A DNA stretch of 64,000 nt, taken from Aminivibrio sp. (GTDB taxonomy: Bacteria > Synergistota > Synergistia > Synergistales > Aminobacteriaceae). Each line of letters starts with the position of its first letter. Position 1 is the first letter of the stretch. Below the pieces are notes generated by a model. That model saw only the letters and a list, made by a program, of their open reading frames with translations, was not told the origin of the DNA and ran no database searches. The stretch covers positions 1-64,000 of the forward strand of contig NZ_JAESIH010000043.1 of NCBI RefSeq assembly GCF_016756745.1, read 5' to 3'. Positions 26,229 through 34,978 of this stretch are shown here, piece by piece. Position numbers and translations under genes: made by a program.

Positions 26229-26766
26229 CTGACTCCCCCTTCCGGGTGGGAAAGCCGGCCCTGGGGGCATCCTTCGTGGAGCTGAACGCCCCGTCGAAGT
26301 GGGACCCGAAGGCGAAGGTCCCTATCGTGGTCAAAAACGCCCTCCGGAGCAATCTCGAGGCGGTCATTCTGGAAAGGGACATCAACGCCGCCCTCAGCGG
26401 GTATGCCGGCAGCGACTGGAACAAAATTTCCGTGGACCTCAGGCCGGGAATCATCAGCGCCAGGGGATATTACCACGCAAAAAGCCCCGGCCTCACCCTC
26501 CTGGCGGAGGTGAAGACGGGGCTTGAGATACGGCAGGGCAAAGAACTCTGGCTGAAGGACGTGGAGCTGAAGATCAACCACGACGAGCAGACCGACGCCG
26601 TCAGGCAGGCCATACAGGGCCTTCAGCCCGTGGTGGACATCCGGAACTTCCCCTTTTTCGGTGACCCTCGCGGTGCTCTCGGTGGACGACCAGAAACTCA
26701 GACTCTCCACCCGCACGGCTCCGAAACCCTTCGGGGGATCCTCCTCCGCTACGTCCGGGGTTCCTG
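26229..26766 (+). pseudogene. DUF2993 (LmeA-like) gene remnant
   Basis: Directly after the ugd stop, a frame encodes about 145 residues of a DUF2993-like lipid-binding protein (PIVVKNALRSNLEAVILER, then GIISARGYYHAK and LEIRQGKELWLKDVELKI). There is no start codon or ribosome site, and the N-terminus is missing. Near 26660 the frame shifts, and the C-terminal strand (VTLAVLSVDDQKLRLSTR) continues in another frame. The end overlaps the converging truD gene. The 5' truncation and the frameshift together make it non-functional. Confidence 0.65.
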
Positions 26767-27927
26767 AACCCTTCCCACCGACTTCAGCAGCATGGTGGCA
26801 TAGCTCCCCCTCGACAGGAAGAACCGGAGCCGAAGAGCGACTTTTCCAGGGAAGAGGGCATCCTCTTCCCTTTTCCATTCCATTTCTTCCGGTAGCACGG
26901 CGCACTGCCTCGGAAAAGAAGCGAAATAGGCCTGGGAGATCTCTTTCATGCGGAATTTGGATAGCCGCACCCCCCGCTCGCCCAGGAGGCGGTAAAAAAC
27001 CCTCTCCAGATCGGGGGGAAGAGGAGGCATGTCCGGCCCCACGGTATGCAGGGGTTCCGACAGGAGCCTCCGCTGCAGTTCTTCCGGAAGACCGGCATAC
27101 TGGTACACCTGCCCTGTCCTGAGCTCAACGGGGAAAAGCTCCCCGTCCTCCCCCTGGAGAAACCGGGAAAGGGTTTCATTCCAGAGAAAGCTCGAATAAG
27201 CGGAGAAATACATCCCCATCTCCTCGGCCGGTATGAGCCTGAGACAGGCAAGTACCCCGTCCCGCCCCTTCTTCTTCAGGAGGGCCAGCATCTTCTTCAG
27301 CAGGGGCTCCGTGCAGAGGGGCTCCATCTCCTCCCATTGCCCCCATTTCTCGGCGAGCAGGGCTTTCCGTTTTTTCAGGTAGGCCGGCGCCTCTGGGTGG
27401 CAGAAGGAGAAATACTTCCTGAGGGCGGCATCGAAGCGTCTCTTCACCAGCATCTCCCCGAAAAACTCGCCCTTGCTTCCCACGTTGCCGAACCGCTGGT
27501 CGTCGAAATAATTGGCGAATCCCCTTCGGGATACCTGTTCAAGCCTGATCTCAGCCCTTTCCGCTTCACGATCGCCCATGTCCCGGAGAACGAGAGAAAA
27601 CCGGTTGCCCTTCAGCACGGCGGGCTCGAGCTGTTTCAGGCTGTACCCCGCGCTCCGGACGGAAAACCCCTCCCCCTCGCAGGCGAGGTCAAACTTCTCC
27701 GGGACGGAAAGAAACTGGACTGTCCTGGCGTGGCGGTCCTTTCTGCCGAGAGAGCGGATCTCACCGAGGGGCACTTTTTTCCGCGATGCCGCCTCACGGA
27801 TGGCGTCGGATGTGTTCCATCCCTCCTTTTCCAGCAGGAATAGCCGGAAGGGCATTTCCTTTTTTGCCGGGGTGAAGTGGAGCACTTCCTCTACACAAAA
27901 ATCGTCTGCCGTTGTTTTTATTCGCAT
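26749..27927 (-). CDS. truD: tRNA pseudouridine synthase D
   Basis: A 392-residue TruD-family enzyme that converts U13 of tRNA to pseudouridine. The catalytic Asp64 is in GRKDRHARTVQ, and NYFDDQRFG is the second signature. The N-terminal DFCVEEV is also typical. It is the last gene of a long minus-strand operon and starts 2 nt after the preceding gene's stop. The length is within the family range. The 3' end runs into the DUF2993 remnant on the other strand. Confidence 0.92.
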   Translation of the reverse strand: MRIKTTADDFCVEEVLHFTPAKKEMPFRLFLLEKEGWNTSDAIREAASRKKVPLGEIRSLGRKDRHARTVQFLSVPEKFDLACEGEGFSVRSAGYSLKQLEPAVLKGNRFSLVLRDMGDREAERAEIRLEQVSRRGFANYFDDQRFGNVGSKGEFFGEMLVKRRFDAALRKYFSFCHPEAPAYLKKRKALLAEKWGQWEEMEPLCTEPLLKKMLALLKKKGRDGVLACLRLIPAEEMGMYFSAYSSFLWNETLSRFLQGEDGELFPVELRTGQVYQYAGLPEELQRRLLSEPLHTVGPDMPPLPPDLERVFYRLLGERGVRLSKFRMKEISQAYFASFPRQCAVLPEEMEWKREEDALFPGKVALRLRFFLSRGSYATMLLKSVGRVQEPRT

Positions 27928-27929
27928 AT

Positions 27930-28424
27930 TTACCGTACCAATCCGGCGAACCCTTTCAGGTCCACCTTTCCGAGAAGCTTTTCGATTTCAGCCCCCGTCA
28001 TTCCGTCTCCCCCGAGAAGAAGCCATCCTTTCCCGTCCAGGTCGACCCAGATAGTGGCGCCGCTTTCGTCCTTCAGTTCAACTTTCACTGCAGGAAACCC
28101 CCCAAGGGTCAGGAAGGAAAACACCGCCTCCTCCGTTTCAGCCCTTCCCGCCGCCCTGTCCTGCTCCAGCTCTTCAGGCAGGGGGCCAGCGGACGGGGCA
28201 TCAGGGCCGGCGATCACCATGAACTGAAAAAAACGGTCCCCCTGGTAATAATCGGCGCCCACGGTGACAAAACCGTCCTCCGGCATGGAAAAGGGTGTTT
28301 CCATCTTCCACCCCTCGAACCGGGGAAGAGCTTTTCTAAGACTCTCCGTAGTCGGGGCAGCCAAAAGCCGTCCCGCGAACAGCAGCGCGAAGAGCAGGGC
28401 CGCCGCACACAGACATTTCCTCAT
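27930..28424 (-). CDS. Small secreted protein of unknown function
   Basis: A 164-residue protein with an N-terminal signal peptide (residues 1-22, cleavage after LLAA). The mature part is about 140 residues, slightly acidic, with alternating strands (FFQFMVIAG, FPAVKVELKD, ATIWVDLDG, GWLLLGGDG). No Cys follows the signal, so it is not a lipoprotein. It is encoded between an FAD enzyme (4-nt ATGA overlap) and truD (2-nt gap). I do not recognise the family. Confidence 0.75.
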   Translation of the reverse strand: MRKCLCAAALLFALLFAGRLLAAPTTESLRKALPRFEGWKMETPFSMPEDGFVTVGADYYQGDRFFQFMVIAGPDAPSAGPLPEELEQDRAAGRAETEEAVFSFLTLGGFPAVKVELKDESGATIWVDLDGKGWLLLGGDGMTGAEIEKLLGKVDLKGFAGLVR

Positions 28425-29821
28425 AGTCCGTCATCTCCGCCCCATTGGCCGAGAATCGCCCGGGCGGCCACCACGCCGCTCGCTGCGGCCTGGATGATCC
28501 CCCGGCTAACCCCGGCGCCGTCTCCCGCCATGAACAGTCTCTCGATGACGGGAACCTGAAGATTTTTCCGCAGTTCCAGCCTCAGGGAATACAGCTTGAT
28601 CTCCACGCCGTAGAGCAGCGTGTCGTTCTGGTTGACCCCCGGCATGATGGAGTTCAGGGCATCCAGGAACTCCACAATGTCAGTGAGATAGCGGTGAGGG
28701 AGGACAAGGCTCAGGTCGCCGGGCTGGGCGTTCGCCGTCGGGGTAATCATGCCCCTGTCGATCCGCGACTGGGTGGACCGCCTGCCGTTACGAAGATCGC
28801 CGAGCCTCTGCAGGAGGATGCCTCCCCCGGCGAGCATGTTCGCCAGCTTCGCCACGTGGGTCGCGTAACCTATGGGGTCGTTGAAGGGCTGGGTGAAGTT
28901 CTTCGTCACGAGAATGGCGAAGTTGGTGTTCCTCGACTTCACGTTTTTGAGACTGTGGCCGTTCACCGTCACCAGGTCGTGGGACTTGTTGTATTCGTAC
29001 ACCACGAATCCCGAGGGGTTCATGCAGAAGGTGCGGCACCGGTCATCGAAGGTGGGGGTGTTGTAAAGGCACTTGACCTCGTAGAAGTACTGGGTCAGGT
29101 CCTCGCAGACACTGTCGGGCACTTCTACGCGGACGCCTATATCAACGGGCATGGAGGCAATGGGAATCTTCAGCTTCTCCACAAGTCCCGCCAGCCACGA
29201 CGCCCCTTCCCTGCCCGGGGCGGCGATGACGTACTCTCCCCGGCGTTCGGTTCCGTCGTCGAGGCGAATGCCCACGGCCCGACCGTTTTCGACGAGAACG
29301 TCCTCCACGAAGGTGTTCATGAGGATGTCGCATTTCTGCAGCAGATCCTCGTACATATTGTTGAGCACTTCCCGGGAGGCGTCCGTCCCGATGTGCCGTA
29401 TCCTGGCGGGAAGAATCTTGAGCCCCACGCTGGATGCCTTCCGGATGGTGTCCTTTACTACGGGGCCCTTCGGTTCGTAGGAGTTGTTGTCGGCGCCGTA
29501 CTCGACAAAGGTCTTGTCCACGTAGGAGATCATGTCGAGGAGAGCCTCTTCGCCGATGTTTTCCTCCAGGTTGCCGCCGAACCCCGTGGTCAGTGTCAGT
29601 TTCCCGTCCGACGCCGCCCCGGCTCCCCCCCAGCCCGACACGATGCTGCAGGACTCGCAGTTGAGGCAGGTCTTGCTCTTTCCCTCCATGATGGGGCACT
29701 TCCGCTCCCGGATCACCTGCCCCTTGTCGACGATCAGGACTTTCTTTCCGTGCCGCACAAGTTCCATGGCGGCGAAAATTCCGGCAGGGCCGGATCCGAC
29801 GATTATGGCATCATATATCAT
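28421..29821 (-). CDS. FAD-dependent oxidoreductase of the COG2509 type
   Basis: A 466-residue protein with an N-terminal FAD-binding Rossmann motif (VGSGPAGIFAAMEL) and a C-terminal FAD motif (LFMAGDGAGVSRGIIQAAASG). A Cys-rich insertion (CPIMEGKSKTCLNCESCSIVSGWGGAGA) follows the first motif, as in the uncharacterised dehydrogenases of COG2509. It is probably a cytoplasmic flavoenzyme; the substrate is unknown. The cysteines could bind a cluster or be redox active. It is in an operon with a zinc-ribbon protein upstream (61 nt) and a secreted protein downstream (overlap). Confidence 0.85.
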   Translation of the reverse strand: MIYDAIIVGSGPAGIFAAMELVRHGKKVLIVDKGQVIRERKCPIMEGKSKTCLNCESCSIVSGWGGAGAASDGKLTLTTGFGGNLEENIGEEALLDMISYVDKTFVEYGADNNSYEPKGPVVKDTIRKASSVGLKILPARIRHIGTDASREVLNNMYEDLLQKCDILMNTFVEDVLVENGRAVGIRLDDGTERRGEYVIAAPGREGASWLAGLVEKLKIPIASMPVDIGVRVEVPDSVCEDLTQYFYEVKCLYNTPTFDDRCRTFCMNPSGFVVYEYNKSHDLVTVNGHSLKNVKSRNTNFAILVTKNFTQPFNDPIGYATHVAKLANMLAGGGILLQRLGDLRNGRRSTQSRIDRGMITPTANAQPGDLSLVLPHRYLTDIVEFLDALNSIMPGVNQNDTLLYGVEIKLYSLRLELRKNLQVPVIERLFMAGDGAGVSRGIIQAAASGVVAARAILGQWGGDDGL

Positions 29822-29882
29822 AAGTTTTCCGCGCCCGTGGGCGCGCTGTTCCCTCCCGTCTGTCGTGTGCGAAGCCGCCGCA

Positions 29883-30236
29883 CTACCGGCGTCCCTTCCG
29901 CTCTCTGCCGCCTCCGGACAATCCCCGCCTGAGCGCTTTCAGGGTTTCCAGGTCCTTCCCGGATGCCTTTTTCGACAACGAAGCGGATGTCTGGATGCGG
30001 TCCATCTTTACCAGCACTTCGATACTTTTTGCGTCAACGCCGAGTACCTCCGCCAATCTGGCAGAGGTTACCCTCCTGGGTTTTCCGTCGGCGGACGAAT
30101 GGTCCCGAAGCCAGGTCCATGCCTGCCGGTAGAGCGCTTCCAGGTAATCGGCACAATCAGGACACAGAGGAGTCTTCTCTTCCTCCCCGCCGTCGAGATA
30201 GGCCTTGGAGCAATGCTCACAAATTTTCAGTGCCAC
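29883..30236 (-). CDS. Zinc-ribbon protein resembling flagellar-operon regulators (TIGR03826/YvyF-like)
   Basis: A 117-residue protein. Two Cys pairs (CEHC near residue 6 and CPDC near 25) form a zinc ribbon. A helical domain with a winged-helix look (SARLAEVLGVDAKSIEVLVKMDRI) follows, then a basic tail. The same order occurs in the TIGR03826/YvyF proteins of flagellar operons, but no flagellar gene is near, so the role is open. GTG start with GAGGAG upstream. It lies 9 nt after the dNK stop. Confidence 0.65.
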   Translation of the reverse strand: MALKICEHCSKAYLDGGEEEKTPLCPDCADYLEALYRQAWTWLRDHSSADGKPRRVTSARLAEVLGVDAKSIEVLVKMDRIQTSASLSKKASGKDLETLKALRRGLSGGGRERKGRR

Positions 30237-30245
30237 GGACGCTCC

Positions 30246-30914
30246 TCACTCCTCTGATGTTCTTTTCTCTCCGGGCTGAGGCTTTTCCATGCCCAGCCGT
30301 TCTTTCACTTCTCCGACAAAACGGTCCACTCTCGAGGGCGTGGTGATGAACGCAGGGTCGGAGAGGTCCAGGGTCATGAGCCCTCCGTTGGAAAGCCCCG
30401 TCTCGGACCGGACGAACTCCCGGAAAGAGGAATAGGCATCGTAGAGGGATTTCCAGTAGGGTTCCCCCGCGGCAAGTTCATCCTCCCGCCCTCTGGCCCG
30501 TATCCGGCGCATTATCTCTTCGAAGGGGCAGGTGAGCACGATCATCAGCCGGGGCATGGCAAGGTGCTTCAGCAGCGAATCATAGAGCATGAGATACGTT
30601 CCGAACTGGCTGTCCCGGAAATAACCCAGCCGGTAGTACAACGTTGCGTATATTTTGTCGCCGAAGACACTCCGGTCAAGAATATAGTTCTCCGATTCGG
30701 AGGCGCATAGATACTGGGCAAACCTGGTGACAAGAAAATTCAGCTGCATGGGAAACGCCCACCGTCGCTCATGGTGGAACCTCCTGAGAAGATCGTACTG
30801 GTCCCGGAATTCCTCAGGCATGACCCGCAGGCCGAGACGATGGGAGAGCAGGTTGACCACGGTGGACTTCCCGCTTGCCGTCATTCCTTCGACAACCACC
30901 TGAACCCTTCCCAT
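30246..30914 (-). CDS. Deoxynucleoside kinase (dNK/dGK-dCK family)
   Basis: A 222-residue P-loop kinase. GMTASGKST (10-18) binds ATP phosphate, DRSVFGDKIYA carries the catalytic Arg, and the lid region RIRARGREDE is arginine-rich. It phosphorylates a deoxynucleoside for salvage; specificity is unclear. The start is set at ATG 30914, 5 nt after GAGGTGG. A TTG ten codons upstream overlaps the end of the preceding gene. Confidence 0.85.
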   Translation of the reverse strand: MGRVQVVVEGMTASGKSTVVNLLSHRLGLRVMPEEFRDQYDLLRRFHHERRWAFPMQLNFLVTRFAQYLCASESENYILDRSVFGDKIYATLYYRLGYFRDSQFGTYLMLYDSLLKHLAMPRLMIVLTCPFEEIMRRIRARGREDELAAGEPYWKSLYDAYSSFREFVRSETGLSNGGLMTLDLSDPAFITTPSRVDRFVGEVKERLGMEKPQPGEKRTSEE

Positions 30915-30924
30915 TTCTTCCACC

Positions 30925-32685
30925 TCAGGGAATGGGCGGGGCAAGAACGGCCCGGTTGCCGCCGGCCCTCTTCGCTTCCCTCAGGGCGATTCCGGCCCGT
31001 TTGAGGAAGGCTTCGTCGGACATCCCCCTGCGGTATTCGCACACACCAAAGCTGCAGAACACCCCGCGCCCCGTAAAGAAACGGGAATGGCAGATCATGT
31101 CCCGTATCTTGTCCGCCATCTGGTGGGCCAGGTAGCCGCTCATGGGCGTAAGGACGGCGAATTCGCCGCCGCTGAGCCGGGCGAAATGATCAGTCGGGCG
31201 GATACGGCCTTTCACCGCGGCGCAGAAATCCCGGAGGAACTTTTTCCCCGCATCCTCCCCCACTTCCTCCATCAGTTCCCGAAATCCGTCGATATCCATC
31301 AGGATAACGGAGAGGCTTCCCCGGTATCTGCCGGTTTTGTCCTTCTCGGCTGAAAGGATCCTTCCGAACTCTTCCCTGTCTGGCAGACCAAGGAGATCGT
31401 CGGCGCCTCCGTCCCTCTCCTGAGGAGAGTTCTCCCCGAAGGTCTCCGGGGTGGTCGGTGCCTCAACCGCAGGCACGGTCCTTTCTTGGAGGGACAGGAG
31501 AAGAACCTGCCTGCCGACCCGCTCGAGGGGAATGGCGGATAGAAGGACAGGAACGGCTTCGCCGGAGGGAAGTGTAATGGACTGCTTCATCTCCCGGACC
31601 GAGCCGTTTTCGCCGATTCCCGAGAAAAGAGCGTTTTTTAATGATCCGAAGGGAAGGAGTCCCAGATCATCCAAGGTCTTCCCTTCAGGTCGTTCCCCCG
31701 AAAGGCCCGTTCTTTGCAGGAACGCCCTGTTACATTCGATGATCCGGCCCTCGTCCCTGCTGACGATGACACCAAGGTCGGACACAAGGGAAAACAGTCT
31801 GCGAAATTGCTCCTCTACGGCGCGGATTTTTCGCTCTGCAGCCCGTTGCCCGGTTTTTTCGCAGAGCACGAGGGAAACGCCCGAGATCTGCCCCTCAGGT
31901 GAAAAAACCGGGGCAAAGGAAATGGAAAAAAACCTGTCGCCCGCTTCCTGCCCTATTTCAGCGCATTCACCGGAAAGAGCCTTTTCCACGGCCAGGCGGA
32001 AGGGGAGCCCCCTATCCCCTTCGGGAAGGAGATCCAACATGGAGCGCCCCGCTTCGGGGGGCTCTTTCCACATGGGAGCGGCCTCTCTCCGAAAGCCTTC
32101 GGTCATGAACTGCAGGACGCAGTTCTTGTCCGTGACCGCAGCCAGCAGGTTTTCCGCGGAACAGGGGAATCCGGCCGAAAGGCCTGTTTCTTCTGCGGCA
32201 TCATTTTGTCCCGGGGCCGGAATCTCGCACCCCACGGCGAGCATGGAGGGTTCACCCTTGTATTCCACCGGGGTAACCGCCATATCGAGCCATTTTTCCG
32301 TGCCTCCCTCGGAAACCACGGGGAAGGACCCGCGCCTTTCCCAGAGTTCGGGTCCGTCGCACTGCTCCAGGAGTCTTTCCGCCTCGGCGCAGTATCCCGG
32401 GGCCACGTAGTCCGTCAGGAGGAATCTCTGCCTCTCCCTGAGGGAAAACCCGAAGAAGGCTTCTGCTCTGCCGTTCAGGTAGGTCACTCTTCCTCCCGAG
32501 AAGATCATCAGTATAAAAATCGGGTTTTCCGAAAGGGCGAGGTACCGGCGCTCCATATCACGCAGAGCCGCTTCCTCCCTCTTCCATCTGGCGGCGTCTT
32601 TCTCGAGCCGGATGGTTTTCTTGATCAGGAAGTTGATTTTATCGGTTCCTTCATTGCCGAGGGGCTTTTCGAAATTCTCGCTCAT
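30925..32685 (-). CDS. PAS-domain protein with degenerate GGDEF domain
   Basis: A 586-residue protein without membrane helices. A helical N-terminus leads into a PAS domain (about 45-155), a second PAS-like domain (about 170-285) and a third (about 290-400). A GGDEF-type domain starts near residue 425. Its signature reads RLSGGEF, so the usual GGDEF has become SGGEF: the Asp/Glu that coordinates metal is changed and the first Gly is lost. The following AVLTP strand and the C-terminal end are intact. Diguanylate cyclase activity is therefore doubtful, and it may be a GTP sensor or scaffold. It is the first gene of the operon that runs to truD. Confidence 0.85.
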   Translation of the reverse strand: MSENFEKPLGNEGTDKINFLIKKTIRLEKDAARWKREEAALRDMERRYLALSENPIFILMIFSGGRVTYLNGRAEAFFGFSLRERQRFLLTDYVAPGYCAEAERLLEQCDGPELWERRGSFPVVSEGGTEKWLDMAVTPVEYKGEPSMLAVGCEIPAPGQNDAAEETGLSAGFPCSAENLLAAVTDKNCVLQFMTEGFRREAAPMWKEPPEAGRSMLDLLPEGDRGLPFRLAVEKALSGECAEIGQEAGDRFFSISFAPVFSPEGQISGVSLVLCEKTGQRAAERKIRAVEEQFRRLFSLVSDLGVIVSRDEGRIIECNRAFLQRTGLSGERPEGKTLDDLGLLPFGSLKNALFSGIGENGSVREMKQSITLPSGEAVPVLLSAIPLERVGRQVLLLSLQERTVPAVEAPTTPETFGENSPQERDGGADDLLGLPDREEFGRILSAEKDKTGRYRGSLSVILMDIDGFRELMEEVGEDAGKKFLRDFCAAVKGRIRPTDHFARLSGGEFAVLTPMSGYLAHQMADKIRDMICHSRFFTGRGVFCSFGVCEYRRGMSDEAFLKRAGIALREAKRAGGNRAVLAPPIP

Positions 32686-32727
32686 CGGGTTTTATTTACC
32701 CCTTCCTTCCAAGGATGCACCTTGAAA

Positions 32728-33243
32728 TCACTTCCGCTGCATACGAAAATACCCGCCCGTACAGCCCTTGACGTCCGTGATGCAGATGAATCCCCTGTTT
32801 TTTGTGTGGGCCCTTATGACGGGGATGTCGCTTCGCCTGCAGATTATCTTGATGATCGTCCTCACGCCGCTCCTCCCCTGGCCGTACAACACCGTGGCTC
32901 CATAGCCGTCCTCCCGGATGTTTTCTATCATTTCCTGTGTCTCCGGGGTCCTGTCCATTATGAGCTCAAGAAGGACATAGGCATTGAGCAGACGTTCCTC
33001 CACCAGGGATCCTATAAAATTCCCCGCAGAGAATCCTCCGCAGTAAACCACCATCTGAATCAGGTTCATTTCCCTTCCTCCGCCGAGGATCTGGCCCAGA
33101 GCCGTCAGGTACACCATTACTTCCACGAAACCGATGGCGGCAGCAAGAGCTCTTTTTCCCCGCACGAGAAACAGGATGCGGACAGTTCCGCAGCTCACAT
33201 CCACGATCCGGGCGCAGAAAATGAAAAGCAGCCCTAGGTCCAT
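32728..33243 (-). CDS. UPF0316/DUF2179 membrane protein
   Basis: A 171-residue protein with three N-terminal helices (FIFCARIVDVSCGTVRILFLVRGKR is the family opening) and a cytoplasmic DUF2179 domain (about 100-170) that resembles a small ligand-binding fold. The function is unknown. The ATG at 33243 is the natural start by family alignment. However, the only strong ribosome site (AAGGAGG, 33282-33288) serves a 13-codon ORF in another frame that overlaps this ATG, so synthesis may depend on re-initiation. Confidence 0.82.
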   Translation of the reverse strand: MDLGLLFIFCARIVDVSCGTVRILFLVRGKRALAAAIGFVEVMVYLTALGQILGGGREMNLIQMVVYCGGFSAGNFIGSLVEERLLNAYVLLELIMDRTPETQEMIENIREDGYGATVLYGQGRSGVRTIIKIICRRSDIPVIRAHTKNRGFICITDVKGCTGGYFRMQRK

Positions 33244-33275
33244 TGTGTCCGTCCGCAATGACGTATTTTCTTCAT
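33234..33275 (-). CDS. Overlapping 13-codon upstream ORF of the UPF0316 gene
   Basis: AAGGAGG then ATG at 33275 opens the peptide MKKIRHCGRTQWT with a TAG stop, which ends 7-10 nt inside the UPF0316 coding start. This looks like a translational-coupling ORF. A single-base indel that separated the true N-terminus is the alternative. Confidence 0.45.
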   Translation of the reverse strand: MKKIRHCGRTQWT

Positions 33276-33428
33276 TGAAAAACCTCCTTGCAAAACATCC
33301 ATATTATCCTACCATAGAGCGAAAAAAGAAAAAGGGGCCTGATACGGAAAGGGCGGCGCTATCATACAAGAGAACATATCCTTCATCAGGGCGGAAGGCA
33401 ATCACCCCCGGGGGGAGGGTGACGGGCA

Positions 33429-33812
33429 ATGAACAAGGACCGGACGGCCATTCTTCTTGAAGCGCCGCCTTTCTTTCCTTGGAAAGAAAGGCGGCGCTTG
33501 GTAACCGAAGTGAGGTACAGGGCCTACCTCGACGCCCTTACCACAGGGCTCCCCCGACAAGGATCTCTTCTCCGCCCGTCTCCAGGAGACCTCTACAGGA
33601 ACGAAGCCGTGGGGGATCTCGCGGCCCCCATCCTCCGGAGGGCTTCGAAAAAAGTGCTCCGTGCCGGAAAGGAGATTTCCGTGACCGCCGGCATCAGCCT
33701 CTCTTCCCTGACGACGGCCCCTCTGTCCAGGACCTCATGAAACACGCCGATGCGGCCATGTACACCGCCAAGGGCCTGTCCAAAAACAGGCTCGCTTTCA
33801 GGACGAGCCTCT
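33429..33812 (+). pseudogene. Decayed GGDEF-domain gene
   Basis: The frame contains YLDALTTGLPRQGSLLR, like the DALTGLPNR opening of GGDEF domains, then jumps to RRASKKVLRAGKEISVTAGIS from the domain's second half. The central part with the GGDEF motif is missing. Near 33705 the frame shifts, and the family end (LMKHADAAMYTAKGLSKNRLAF) continues in another frame. So one internal deletion and one frameshift are visible, and no N-terminal sensor remains. Confidence 0.75.
33460..33499. other. Long perfect hairpin
   Basis: Two 19-nt arms (33460-33478 and 33481-33499) are separated by TT, without a T-run. The palindrome lies at the start of the GGDEF remnant and may mark a rearrangement point or act as a factor-dependent or plain RNA hairpin. 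Confidence 0.7.
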
Positions 33813-33824
33813 CCCTGACCCAAA

Positions 33825-33856
33825 AAAGGGGAAGGCCCGTCAGGGGCTTCCCCTTT
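33825..33856 (-). terminator. Terminator of the PpiC gene
   Basis: AAAGGGGAAG (minus strand, 33856-33847) pairs with CTTCCCCTTT (33834-33825), followed on that strand by TTTG. It lies 29 nt beyond the ppiC stop. Confidence 0.8.
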
Positions 33857-33885
33857 GAGTGTTTTCCGCAGCCCCGGAAAACCTA

Positions 33886-34833
33886 CTACTTGCCGGTTTC
33901 CCCGACTGTATCTTCCTTCACTTCTTCCTTCGGTTCTTCCTTCTTTTCCCCGATGATCTCGACCTTGTACTTTTCCCTCAGCCTGGCAAGCTCTTCCTGG
34001 TATATCTTACCTTTTTTATCGTTTTCAAGAGCCTCTACGATTTCTTCCCTGACCTCGTCCAGGGGGCGGACCGAGGCTTCCTTTCTCTCTGTGAGCTTGA
34101 TCAGGTGAAGGCCAAACTTGGTTTTCACAGGCTCCGCGGAAACATCGCCCACCTTCAGGGCGAAAGCGGCATCCTCGAACTCCTTGACCATTTGGCCTCT
34201 GGAGAAGTAGCCCAGATCTCCGCCCTGATCCTTCGACGGGCTGATGGAATGCTTTTTCGCCGCATCTTCGAAGGACATGCCCGCTTTCAGGTCTTCCCTG
34301 ACTTTCTCCATTTCCACATCACCGCTCACGAGAATATGGGAGGCTCTCACGCTCTCGGGAACGGTGAAGTTCTCCGTGTTCTTTTCATAGAACTCGGCGA
34401 TCTCTTCAGGAGTGACCTTCACGTCCTTCATCACCCTGTCGACGGCGAACCTGCGGATGATGTCCTTTTTCACGTTTTCCAGCATCTCAACGAAACCGGG
34501 GTCCTTCTCCACCTCGAGTTCCCTGCCGAGAAGAAGAAAAAGCTCCATGTTGACCATTTCCTCGACAATGGCCCGGTGCCCCATCTCGTTGTCGTACATG
34601 GCGGCTCTCTGGGGATCAAGCCTGCCCAGAATTTCCCTCACGTCCTTCAGCCGGATTTCCGTCTCACCCACCCGGGCCATGACTGTCTCGGGATCGACAG
34701 GAGCCTTGACTTCGGGAGCCGGGGCCTTGATTTCGGGAGCCGGGTCGTCAATCTTCGCCGTTTCAGCGCCGGCGGCAAAGGCGAGAAGAAGCAGGACAAG
34801 CAGTGCGGAACTCAGAGTACGAAATACTTTCAT
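33886..34833 (-). CDS. Periplasmic peptidyl-prolyl isomerase, PpiC/SurA-like (parvulin)
   Basis: A 315-residue exported foldase. It has a signal peptide (1-23, GAETA), a Pro/Lys-rich linker of repeated PAPEIK/PAPEVK units, and a SurA_N-like helical region (about 45-145). A parvulin domain follows at about 150-245 (RASHILV, then SKDQGGDLGYFSRGQMVKEFEDAAFALKVGD), and the tail is Lys/Glu-rich. It helps fold secreted or outer-membrane proteins. ATG 34833 follows AAGGAGG. Single-gene unit with its own terminator. Confidence 0.9.
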   Translation of the reverse strand: MKVFRTLSSALLVLLLLAFAAGAETAKIDDPAPEIKAPAPEVKAPVDPETVMARVGETEIRLKDVREILGRLDPQRAAMYDNEMGHRAIVEEMVNMELFLLLGRELEVEKDPGFVEMLENVKKDIIRRFAVDRVMKDVKVTPEEIAEFYEKNTENFTVPESVRASHILVSGDVEMEKVREDLKAGMSFEDAAKKHSISPSKDQGGDLGYFSRGQMVKEFEDAAFALKVGDVSAEPVKTKFGLHLIKLTERKEASVRPLDEVREEIVEALENDKKGKIYQEELARLREKYKVEIIGEKKEEPKEEVKEDTVGETGK

Positions 34834-34978
34834 AAAAATTCCTCCTTGGATGATGAACATAGTGAACAGCGTCAAAACTGGAAAAGTGTATCACAAGCGG
34901 GTGGGAAAAAAACGGCAGAAATGCTGAACCTCCCCTTCCGAGGCACCCCTCGGCATGGGAAAGCAGAAATCGCCGGAA

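Noticed and set aside
33460-33499. Hairpin as an intrinsic terminator
   Set aside because: No T-run on either side, and no intact gene ends there.
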